A DNA stretch of 7,866 bases, from the NCBI GenBank assembly GCA_045110315.1, contig JBGCFY010000191.1, positions 1-7,866 on the forward strand. The letters are read 5' to 3'. Shown piece after piece: positions 1-5,524 of this stretch. The notes beneath the pieces are model-generated. The model made no database searches, had not been told where the DNA came from, and was given only the letters and a program-made list of their open reading frames with translations. The stretch's first letter is position 1. Every line of letters starts with the position of its first letter. The stretch is from CALFBG01 sp045110315. GTDB taxonomy: Bacteria > Bacteroidota > Bacteroidia > Chitinophagales > Saprospiraceae. The position numbers and the translations under genes are program-made.

Positions 1-299
1 TCTGCTAACTCGGGGTCATATTTAAAAATAAAGTAATAAAAGATATAGTATAATACATTTGCTACGAGGAAAATAACAAATGAATTTCTCAATCCTTCTT
101 GAAAAGACAAAACGCCTCCATTTTGGCTACGAAGTTTTAGTCCGCCCATCAGCATTGCTCCTGCATAAATTAGTAAAGAACTGGCAAAAACTTCAGGATT
201 AAGCATTCGCTTTCCCCAGAAATAGAAAATCAGCATGTAAAGAATCGTGAGGATGCCGGCTAGAACGCCGTATTTCTGTGCGATACTAATATTTTTCAT
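1..299 (-). CDS. DUF4199 family membrane protein, N-terminal part (runs off left edge)
   Basis: Reading from the ATG at 299 down to base 1 gives 99 codons with no stop, starting MKNISIAQKYGVLAGILTI and ending FKYDPELA, so the C-terminal part lies outside the window. Hydrophobic stretches at about residues 11-29, 36-52 and 72-93 look like three membrane helices. The pattern matches DUF4199: a first helix after a short polar start, then a GG-x-LSFQEGLRNSF segment, a helix, and a D-P-E-L motif. DUF4199 proteins are small inner-membrane proteins of Bacteroidota, usually about 160-200 residues, with no established function. It resembles the neighbouring gene at 639-1220 in family but is clearly diverged, with a shorter N-terminus. 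The start is supported by a consensus -7 promoter box ending four bases before the ATG. A strong terminator separates it from the upstream DUF4199 gene, so it is probably its own transcription unit. Confidence 0.85.
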   Translation of the reverse strand, partial: MKNISIAQKYGVLAGILTILYMLIFYFWGKRMLNPEVFASSLLIYAGAMLMGGLKLRSQNGGVLSFQEGLRNSFVIFLVANVLYYIFYYFIFKYDPELA

Positions 300-303
300 C
301 TCG

Positions 304-311
304 CAAAGATA
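304..311 (-). promoter_or_regulatory. Bacteroidota -7 promoter box TATCTTTG for the gene at 299
   Basis: The minus strand reads TATCTTTG from 311 to 304, a perfect fit to the Bacteroidota consensus TAnnTTTG. Only four bases (CGAG) separate it from the ATG at 299, so transcription would begin at or almost at the start codon. A TTTG lies upstream at 328-325, but the gap of 13 bases is shorter than the usual 17-23, so the -33 element is weak or absent. Confidence 0.5.
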
Positions 312-363
312 AAGAAGTTGTGTACAAATAAGCGTACGGAAGGGTCTGTATTGCAGTTGTTGT

Positions 364-430
364 AAAAAAAACGCAGCAGGACAAAATTACGATTTACTAT
401 TTTTGATCGTCAATTGATTGTCCTGCTGCG
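364..430 (-). terminator. Strong intrinsic terminator (22-bp bulged stem plus U8)
   Basis: On the minus strand a hairpin is followed at once by eight T (the A run at 364-371). The outer stem is a perfect 13-bp inverted repeat, CGCAGCAGGACAA (372-384) against 418-430. It continues inward as AATT (385-388 with 412-415) and ACGAT (389-393 with 406-410), interrupted only by bulges at 416-417 and 411, with a 12-base loop at 394-405. On the plus strand no T run follows the stem and no plus-strand gene precedes it, so it serves minus-strand transcription from the DUF4199 gene at 639-1220. It insulates that gene from the next one at 299. The stem is much longer than a typical terminator, so it could also be the 3' end of a small RNA. 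Confidence 0.75.
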
Positions 431-638
431 AATTAAGTACCAATACAAATTATTTTACTTATTAACTTGCATCATCTTTTGACCAGTCTTTTCGTTACTC
501 AAAGCCTTCCTAAGCAAAGGCTTAGGGCGGTTTTCGTGCCTCAATACTACTCAAAATCTAACACAATTTAATGGCAAATTAATTTTGTCTTAGTACTTAG
601 GCGATAACGACCTAATAAAAAACTAAATTAAATTTATT
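431..638 (-). other. 3' untranslated region / spacer with small hairpins and repeats
   Basis: No open frame of note is present between the stop codon of the DUF4199 gene and its terminator, giving a 3' tail of about 210 bases if transcription runs through. It holds a bulged hairpin at 597-615 (TTAGGCG with a CG-A-CCTAA partner and loop ATAA), a perfect 7-bp hairpin at 509-526, and two 14-base near-repeats at 489-502 and 531-544. This is more structure than a plain spacer usually shows, but no known RNA family was recognised. Confidence 0.4.
489..544. repeat. Near-identical 14-base direct repeats flanking a hairpin
   Basis: TTTTCGTTACTCAA (489-502) and TTTTCGTGCCTCAA (531-544) agree at 12 of 14 bases, with starts 42 bases apart. 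Between them lies the perfect hairpin CCTAAGC-AAAG-GCTTAGG (509-526). A second, mutually exclusive pairing is possible between AAGCCTT (502-508) and AAGGCTT (517-523), so the element can be drawn in two competing folds. No partner copy was seen elsewhere in the window. Function is unknown. Confidence 0.4.
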
Positions 639-1220
639 CTAAGCCATGCGACTTTCTTTTTTAAGAATTGCTCCAGCAATTAATGCAATGATGAAACCGA
701 CGAAGACTACGGTAAAAACAGTAGAAATGGCCATCGCTCCCGGCGAGAACATTGTTTCGATCCATCCTTGCGCCATTTCGAGCGCTTCCTCTTCTTCTCC
801 ACCCATTTGTTCTGCCATATTCTCGAGTGTAATTTCTTTGATCGCATCTAATTTACCTGGATTAATAAAGGCAAATTGTACATAAGTCCAAATTGCGGCA
901 ATTCCGCCCATGATTAAAGCAGACAGCGTACCTACGCCGAGACTTCTTCCGTAAGAAATGAATCCCCCGAGGTCCGTGTCTCGATGTGTTTTGATTGCTA
1001 GTACAACCACTCCGATAATTGTACCGTATAGCACGAGAGAATTTAAAATACCTCCTCCGGCGGCAACAGCTTCTGGTTCCGCCTGTCCGGTCACCTCTAG
1101 GAGTAATCCGAGGGCGATTAAAATGAGGGCACCGATTCCTCCGTAGCGAATTGCCGTAGGCATTACAGAAACGGAAGAAGAATCGATATACTGTTCATAA
1201 TTGTCATCATCTAAAGGCAT
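639..1220 (-). CDS. DUF4199 domain-containing membrane protein
   Basis: A complete 193-residue protein with four hydrophobic segments at about residues 24-41, 57-77, 95-117 and 160-186. A polar, acidic loop at about 120-155 contains a run of glutamates. This is the DUF4199 layout: a helix pair, then an IKTHRDTDLGGFISYGRSL segment at about 76-94, a helix ending in FINPGKLD, the acidic loop, and a final helix introduced by MFSPGAM and closing with lysines. The family is widespread in Bacteroidota, sits in the inner membrane and has no proven function. The ATG at 1220 is chosen because it gives the usual polar N-terminal tail; an internal ATG at 1163 would also keep all four helices. The upstream sequence is A/T-rich without a Shine-Dalgarno match, as is usual in this phylum. 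The strong hairpin at 364-430 is its probable terminator. No perfect -7 box was found upstream. Confidence 0.9.
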   Translation of the reverse strand: MPLDDDNYEQYIDSSSVSVMPTAIRYGGIGALILIALGLLLEVTGQAEPEAVAAGGGILNSLVLYGTIIGVVVLAIKTHRDTDLGGFISYGRSLGVGTLSALIMGGIAAIWTYVQFAFINPGKLDAIKEITLENMAEQMGGEEEEALEMAQGWIETMFSPGAMAISTVFTVVFVGFIIALIAGAILKKESRMA

Positions 1221-1377
1221 AATTTTTAAATTTTAAGTTGGTTAATAATTTTAAAGTAATCGTTCTCGCTTAGAAGTTGTTTTAAAATATTTCCACTGCG
1301 CTTCTCAATGACTTTAGTAAAGCTATCCAAGGTAAATCTATGGATACACAACGTTTATCAGGAGAAACACTTGAGGT

Positions 1378-1391
1378 CTTTTCTAGAAAAG
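1378..1391. promoter_or_regulatory. Perfect 14-bp palindrome, possible operator
   Basis: CTTTTCTAGAAAAG is its own reverse complement over all 14 bases. It lies about 158 bases upstream of the ATG of the DUF4199 gene at 1220. Perfect palindromes of this size in a spacer can be binding sites for dimeric repressors, but no second copy or regulator gene is visible here, so the role is inferred only from symmetry. Confidence 0.3.
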
Positions 1392-1464
1392 CTTGATTAA
1401 TTACTACTTTACAACGGTAATTGTTTTCCAACAATCTTATGCCTAATAAAATAGTATTTATATT

Positions 1465-1508
1465 ATCGAATATAAAATTTTTCAGATAAACAAAAGAATA
1501 TATTCGAT
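1465..1508 (-). repeat. 10-bp inverted repeat downstream of the dihydroorotase-like gene
   Basis: ATCGAATATA (1465-1474) and TATATTCGAT (1499-1508) are perfect reverse complements around a 24-base spacer. The pairing extends two more positions outward if one G-T wobble is allowed. It begins about 36 bases past the stop of the minus-strand gene, where a 3' hairpin would be expected. It is AT-rich with a large loop and no clean U tract, so it would be a weak terminator at best. Confidence 0.35.
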
Positions 1509-1543
1509 GAACAAAGTAGCCGCTATAAATCCTTATTTCAGCT

Positions 1544-2803
1544 CTAGTTAAGTAAGTATTGACCGTGGTTGATTACCCCAACGACTTTTCCCGTAAAAGA
1601 ACGACCAACAAAAGGTGTATTTTTAGATTTAGAATAAATGTCTTTGGCTTCGAATGTCCAAGTTGCTTTGGGTAAGAATAAACTAAGGTTAGCTGCAGCA
1701 CCTTCTGCTACAGTGGGAAGTTCAATCCCTAAGATTTTGCGCGGTTGAATAGACAATCTATCAATAAGTTGCGACAAGGTAAGTTTGTTTCCGAGGGCGG
1801 TGTGTGCGACGGCGAAGGAAGTTTCTAAGCCAATGACGCCAAATTCTGCGTACGGAAACTCAAGGTGCTTAGATTCTGCTTCCCAAGGACAATGATTGCT
1901 GGTAATGTGATCAATCGTACCATCTTCGAGTCCTTTCTTTAAGGCTTTGATATCTTCTAAGCTACGAAGTGGTGGAAAGACTTTATAATTCGATTCGAAA
2001 GTCGTCAATTCACTATCATCGAGTAAGAGGTTAATCGCAGCTACGGAGCAAGTAACCGCTACGCCTTTTTTCTTTGCCCGACGAATCAACTCCACGGCAC
2101 CCACCGTCGAAATATTAGAGATATGCAAACGAGAATCTGTATATGCCGCTAGATAAAGGTCCCGTTGTACCATTAATTCCTCTGATAAATTAGAGATACC
2201 TTTCATCCCTAGAGAAGTACTAATCATTCCTTCGTGCATTTGACCATCTAGGTCCACCGAATGATCGTGCGCTTGGTTGAGAATTAAACCGTTAAAAGAC
2301 TTGACATATTCTAATGCCCGCATCATCAATCCACTGTTTTGGATCGACGTACGACCATCTGTAAATCCTACGGCACCGGCATGGTGCATATCTAACATTT
2401 CTGTAATCTCTTTGCCTTCCGCGTTTTGGGAAGCAGCGGCAAGTGGGAAAAAATCTACGAGACTATCTTGCGTATTATTTTTAATGTAAAGTACTTCAGA
2501 CTTAGAATGGATAACGGGTTTAGTATTAGGAAAGCAAGCTATCCCAGTAAAACCGCCCGCTGCCGCCGCACGACTCACCGACTGTAGATCTTCCCGATGT
2601 TCGTAACCAGGTTCTCCAATTTGCGTTCCGATATCTAGCCAGCCCGGAGAAACGTGCACCCCTTCGACGGCAATAACTTCTGCTTTGGCGACAATCTTAG
2701 TTTTGATCTCCTTGATTTTTCCTTTTTCAATCAAGATATCTCTTTTCTTTCCGTCCAGTTTTGAGTTCGGATCAACAATCGTAGCATTCTTAAGTAATAT
2801 CAT
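1544..2803 (-). CDS. Dihydroorotase-like protein, probably catalytically dead (PyrC homologue)
   Basis: A 419-residue amidohydrolase-fold protein that aligns along its whole length with class I dihydroorotases: N-terminal beta segment (LLKNATIVDPNS), HVSPGWLDI at 50-58, FPNTKP at 91-96, DGTIDHI at 294-300, and the C-terminal SKSKNTPFVG (391-400). The active enzyme forms dihydroorotate from carbamoyl-aspartate in pyrimidine synthesis. Here the metal-binding DxHxHxRxPG motif reads D-I-G-T-Q-I-G-E-P-G (57-66), so both histidines and the arginine are gone. Other expected ligands are also replaced: Q177, N230, A-I-N at 256-258 in place of P-H-H, and N303 in place of the catalytic Asp of TDHAP. Only Asp149 remains. 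It is therefore probably a non-catalytic partner, like PyrC' in Pseudomonas aspartate transcarbamoylase. The ATG at 2803 is preferred because family similarity begins there; the upstream in-frame start at 2902 is TTG and adds 33 unrelated residues. Confidence 0.9.
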   Translation of the reverse strand: MILLKNATIVDPNSKLDGKKRDILIEKGKIKEIKTKIVAKAEVIAVEGVHVSPGWLDIGTQIGEPGYEHREDLQSVSRAAAAGGFTGIACFPNTKPVIHSKSEVLYIKNNTQDSLVDFFPLAAASQNAEGKEITEMLDMHHAGAVGFTDGRTSIQNSGLMMRALEYVKSFNGLILNQAHDHSVDLDGQMHEGMISTSLGMKGISNLSEELMVQRDLYLAAYTDSRLHISNISTVGAVELIRRAKKKGVAVTCSVAAINLLLDDSELTTFESNYKVFPPLRSLEDIKALKKGLEDGTIDHITSNHCPWEAESKHLEFPYAEFGVIGLETSFAVAHTALGNKLTLSQLIDRLSIQPRKILGIELPTVAEGAAANLSLFLPKATWTFEAKDIYSKSKNTPFVGRSFTGKVVGVINHGQYLLN

Positions 2804-2899
2804 AAATTCTAGCGATAATGATAGCTTAGCATCTGAGGCGAATTTGGCGATCAGACTTGAGCTCTGGATTTTAAAACAATTTCCTAAAGTACTTCTGTG

Positions 2900-2907
2900 C
2901 AAAAATA
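2900..2907 (-). promoter_or_regulatory. Possible -7 box TATTTTTG for the dihydroorotase-like gene
   Basis: The minus strand reads TATTTTTG from 2907 to 2900, matching TAnnTTTG. It would give a leader of about 90 bases before the ATG at 2803. No TTG was found at the usual distance upstream, so only one of the two promoter elements is present. The box covers the alternative TTG start at 2902, which argues further for the ATG at 2803. Confidence 0.3.
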
Positions 2908-2936
2908 TAAATTCTACTTTATAAAAGCCTAAGGAC

Positions 2937-4484
2937 TTACCTAATTTTATAAATTATAAAATCCTTATTCTCCGCAACGACGGGAAAATCCAATTGATGT
3001 ATTTTACGGGTCAAAAGATGCGTGATTTTTCCATCGCCAAGACTTCGTAACGTCACCTCGTCCAGTTGATAAAAATGAGCATTCGCCACCGCCATCAAAT
3101 CTTCTCCTGATCGGCGCGTAGCTAAATTAATTTGATAAATCTTTTGAATCCGTTCGTACCAAACGGGCATGACGTTCCCACGGTGTAAGAGGGATTTATA
3201 ATCTACATAAGCACTACGTTCACTGTAGCATTTGAAACTTGTATTATCAGCAGGGTATAAAAACAAGGCCGATTGTGGTGTTTTTTCCCGTGCTTGCTTA
3301 GCGATGTCGATTTCCGTTGAACTTGGCGTAACAAAATAGAAATCGTAGTTTTTGTTTTTAAAAAAAGAAACCGGATGAACCATAATTCCAATACAAATCA
3401 AAGCCGTCAATCCTAGACCAACTGGCGCTATTTTGTCCCACCACAGGCTCCACCGTTCAGAAAATTGATTTTCCACATACTGTAAAACACTGAAAAAGGC
3501 AAATACTTTAAGCCAAACAGTCGTCTTGAACCATTGAGTCGTCAGTACAATTGGCCATTTTAAAACTAAAACACCAAGGGTAAAAACAAAAAGACCGAGC
3601 ACCGCCAGGGTGAAAAATAAACTAATTTCCCACGAGTGTGTTCGATAAAACAAAACCGCTAGAATAAAGAGTGGTACTAATAATGCGTAAGATTTTAAAG
3701 GATAATAATTGGGAAAGAAATGATGTGGCGTTCGGAATTCCATAATTTCAAAAAACAAAGCCACATCAATCGCACCTTGATCAAAATTCATTTTTAGAAA
3801 AATAATCCACAAGCCGCCCGTCAACATAAAAGCTAAGAAAAGCCAGATCAAAGTTGACCAATCCATGCGCGTGTATCCTAAACTTCTTCCGATAACCAAG
3901 ACGCCACTCAACAACAGGAAGAGTTGTACGCCCACCAGAGGTTGTGCAAAAGTAGCCAGACTGATCAGTATAAAACTCACCCAATAGTTACGATCTAAGA
4001 AGAAAGCTAAAGCCCAAGCGCCCAAAGCTTTAGCTAAGGTACTTGAGGTAAACATATTGATGTAAGCTTCATTGCCACCGAGATTAATGCCATAAAAAGG
4101 AACAAAGCACAACAGCATCGCCAACCAAACAAGTTCATCCGATTGAATAAATCGTTTACCAATGCGAAAGAGTGCCCAAAGCAAGAAGAAAGTGCATAAG
4201 AAGTGCAATATTCCTGACCACAACGCTACTTGGGTACCGCTCATCCCCAATAGAAGAGCGATCAGAAAACGCTCATTTGGAATATCGTGAACGATATTTT
4301 GAATAAAAAAATCTGAAGGGAAAAGACTATTGTCGTTGAGATAAGCTGCGTAGGGCAAGACCTCCACCATATCACTTGCTCCAAAAACGTAGCCGTTAAA
4401 ACAGAGTAGAATAAAGTAACAAGCCAAGAGTCCAAGAACTCTTTTAAAATTTAGCTGTGTATCGTCGAGCAGCGGTGTTGCCAT
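2937..4484 (-). CDS. Polytopic membrane protein with soluble C-terminal domain (GT-C-like, possibly DUF6798)
   Basis: A 515-residue protein with about 9-11 hydrophobic segments, near residues 13-33, 73-92, 91-108, 118-132, 150-163, 166-184, 186-200, 210-230, 264-280, 286-308 and 355-370, followed by a soluble domain at 375-515. The loop after the eighth segment carries EFRTPHH (249-255), which I associate with the DUF6798 family; this assignment is from memory and tentative. The soluble tail has LFLYPADNTSFKCYSERSAYVDYKS (from about 407) as a recognisable block. The general design resembles GT-C glycosyltransferases or polymer-assembly proteins, but the conserved acidic first-loop motif of those enzymes is not clear here. 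No enzymatic role should be assumed. The ATG at 4484 is chosen; the frame is open two codons further to a TTG at 4490, which is less likely. It is divergent from the methyltransferase gene, sharing a 106-base spacer. Confidence 0.85.
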   Translation of the reverse strand: MATPLLDDTQLNFKRVLGLLACYFILLCFNGYVFGASDMVEVLPYAAYLNDNSLFPSDFFIQNIVHDIPNERFLIALLLGMSGTQVALWSGILHFLCTFFLLWALFRIGKRFIQSDELVWLAMLLCFVPFYGINLGGNEAYINMFTSSTLAKALGAWALAFFLDRNYWVSFILISLATFAQPLVGVQLFLLLSGVLVIGRSLGYTRMDWSTLIWLFLAFMLTGGLWIIFLKMNFDQGAIDVALFFEIMEFRTPHHFFPNYYPLKSYALLVPLFILAVLFYRTHSWEISLFFTLAVLGLFVFTLGVLVLKWPIVLTTQWFKTTVWLKVFAFFSVLQYVENQFSERWSLWWDKIAPVGLGLTALICIGIMVHPVSFFKNKNYDFYFVTPSSTEIDIAKQAREKTPQSALFLYPADNTSFKCYSERSAYVDYKSLLHRGNVMPVWYERIQKIYQINLATRRSGEDLMAVANAHFYQLDEVTLRSLGDGKITHLLTRKIHQLDFPVVAENKDFIIYKIR

Positions 4485-4539
4485 GATCAATAAACTACGT
4501 TGATAAATAGACTTTATTCTAAATAATTTAATCGTAAGC

Positions 4540-4547
4540 CAAAACTA
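4540..4547 (-). promoter_or_regulatory. Possible -7 box TAGTTTTG for the membrane-protein gene
   Basis: The minus strand reads TAGTTTTG from 4547 to 4540, a fit to TAnnTTTG, in the 106-base spacer between divergent genes. It would start a message about 50 bases ahead of the ATG at 4484. The nearest upstream TTTG (4582-4579) is 31 bases away, too far for a standard -33 element. For the plus-strand gene only a poor match, TATCTTCA at 4568-4575, was seen. Confidence 0.28.
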
Positions 4548-4590
4548 AGGAATTCGTAGCGATTTTTTATCTTCACCGCAAAATAAGCGC

Positions 4591-5490
4591 ATGTATCAGG
4601 CTTCCATTGTTGGCTTCTATCTTCAAAAAGTAGATTTACTCTACGCAGATCTTACTTTTCGACAACACATCTTGAAGTTCAAAGCCCTACTACATACCGA
4701 CGTTTACAATCAACAAACCGAAAAGCAGCAATTCGAATACCTGCTGAAACATTACTTAGAAGAAGCCGCCTTAACGATTTCCTTACTCTCTGCGGAGCAA
4801 TTTTCGAAAGAAGATCCAATTTTAGAATTAGGTGGTGGGATTGGACTTAGTTATGCTTTTTTGAAAATACAAGGCTTCAATGTGCATGCGCTAGAGCCTT
4901 CCGACGCGGGCTACGGTGATTATTACGATATTGGAAAACGACTTTGTGAGTTGATTGGTGTTTCGACGGAACATTGGTATCCTTATTTGGGAAAAGACGT
5001 CGGGAAAACCAATAAAAAATTTAAGTTCATTTTCTCGAATAATGTTTTGGAACACATTCTTGACCTCGAAGCTACTTTGCAGGCTTTGGGAGATGTTCTA
5101 TTACCGACGGGGCGCATGATTCACAATACGGTCAATTACAATATTCCGTACGAGCCACATTATAAAATTCCGTTAGTTCCTTTTTTTCCGGAGAAGACGG
5201 TTTGGTTTAAACCTAGCTTGCAGCAAGATGACTTGTGGCAGGGCTTACACTTTATTACGAGTAGGAGTTTGCGCAGGATAAGTAAGCGTTGTGGTTTGAA
5301 GATCGTTTTTGAAAAAGGGATTTTGTACCGTACGCTTTTACGCTTGGATAGTGATCCTGAATTTGCCAAACGTCAGGCTTATTTTCTTCCGATCTATCGT
5401 GTTTTGAAAGCGACTCGCTTACTTCAATTGCTGAAATATTTACCGGCGAGCATTTCTACACCGATTCGTTTTACCTTAGAAAAAGTTTAA
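4591..5490 (+). CDS. Class I SAM-dependent methyltransferase (Methyltransf_23 type)
   Basis: A 299-residue soluble protein with a Rossmann methyltransferase core. Motif I is ILELGGGIG (77-85), the glycine-rich S-adenosylmethionine loop. An acidic residue ends the second strand in HALEPSD (99-105; E102 would bind the ribose hydroxyls). FSNNVLEHILD (148-158) is the usual post-motif II block, followed by LLPTGRMIHNTVNY (170-183) as the strand-turn after it. HNTVNYNIPYEPHYKIP (178-194) resembles the PN-x-PYEPH-x-GIP segment of methyltransferases found in polysaccharide and cell-surface clusters, so a sugar or lipid-linked substrate is a reasonable guess, not shown. An N-terminal extension of about 70 residues is helical and unassigned. 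The ATG at 4591 is the only good start: the frame is closed by TAA at 4546 and no other Met occurs before residue 176. It is the only plus-strand gene, divergent from the membrane-protein gene and convergent with the BatA gene 15 bases downstream. Confidence 0.9.
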   Translation: MYQASIVGFYLQKVDLLYADLTFRQHILKFKALLHTDVYNQQTEKQQFEYLLKHYLEEAALTISLLSAEQFSKEDPILELGGGIGLSYAFLKIQGFNVHALEPSDAGYGDYYDIGKRLCELIGVSTEHWYPYLGKDVGKTNKKFKFIFSNNVLEHILDLEATLQALGDVLLPTGRMIHNTVNYNIPYEPHYKIPLVPFFPEKTVWFKPSLQQDDLWQGLHFITSRSLRRISKRCGLKIVFEKGILYRTLLRLDSDPEFAKRQAYFLPIYRVLKATRLLQLLKYLPASISTPIRFTLEKV

Positions 5491-5500
5491 TTCCTTTCAG

Positions 5501-5524
5501 GCGTTTTATACTTTCCATAAACGC
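5501..5524. terminator. Possible shared hairpin at the convergent gene ends
   Basis: GCGTTTTAT (5501-5509) pairs with ATAAACGC (5517-5524) as an 8-bp stem with one bulged T and a 7-base loop. It straddles the stop codon (5506-5508) of the minus-strand BatA gene and lies 11 bases after the stop of the methyltransferase gene. No T tract follows on either strand, so it is only a weak bidirectional terminator candidate. Confidence 0.25.

Larger units (their letters stand above)
1221..1543. other. 323-base spacer without a convincing gene
   Basis: This AT-rich gap between the dihydroorotase-like gene and the DUF4199 gene holds a perfect 14-bp palindrome (1378-1391), a small hairpin ATTGTT-TTCC-AACAAT (1420-1435), and a 10-bp inverted repeat (1465-1474 with 1499-1508). 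A minus-strand frame is open from 1572 to the TAA at 1282 but has no ATG and uses many ATA and AGA/AGG codons, unlike the neighbouring genes. A plus-strand ORF of 18 codons starts at 1340 but has nothing to support it. No RNA family was recognised. Confidence 0.5.

Noticed and set aside
300..638. tRNA, tmRNA or 6S RNA in the left spacer
   Set aside because: The hairpins present do not make a cloverleaf or a tmRNA/6S layout, and no tag frame or CCA-type end was found.
646..1146. Plus-strand open frames opposite the DUF4199 gene
   Set aside because: They are antisense shadows of a clear membrane-protein gene and have low-complexity Ser/Pro/Ile-rich translations.
1340..1396. Plus-strand 18-codon ORF starting at 1340
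   Set aside because: Too short, no ribosome-binding or promoter signal and no recognisable peptide family; probably chance.
2804..2902. 33-codon N-terminal extension of the dihydroorotase-like gene
   Set aside because: It would begin at TTG, similarity to the family starts at the ATG at 2803, and a -7-like box overlaps the TTG.
2944..2962. ATTTTAT-AAATT-ATAAAAT hairpin at the end of the membrane-protein gene
   Set aside because: It lies within the last codons, is entirely AT and has no U tract beyond it, so it is explained by base composition rather than as a terminator.
4568..4575. TATCTTCA as a -7 box for the methyltransferase gene
   Set aside because: It misses the two most constrained final positions of TAnnTTTG and has no TTG at the right distance; too weak to annotate.
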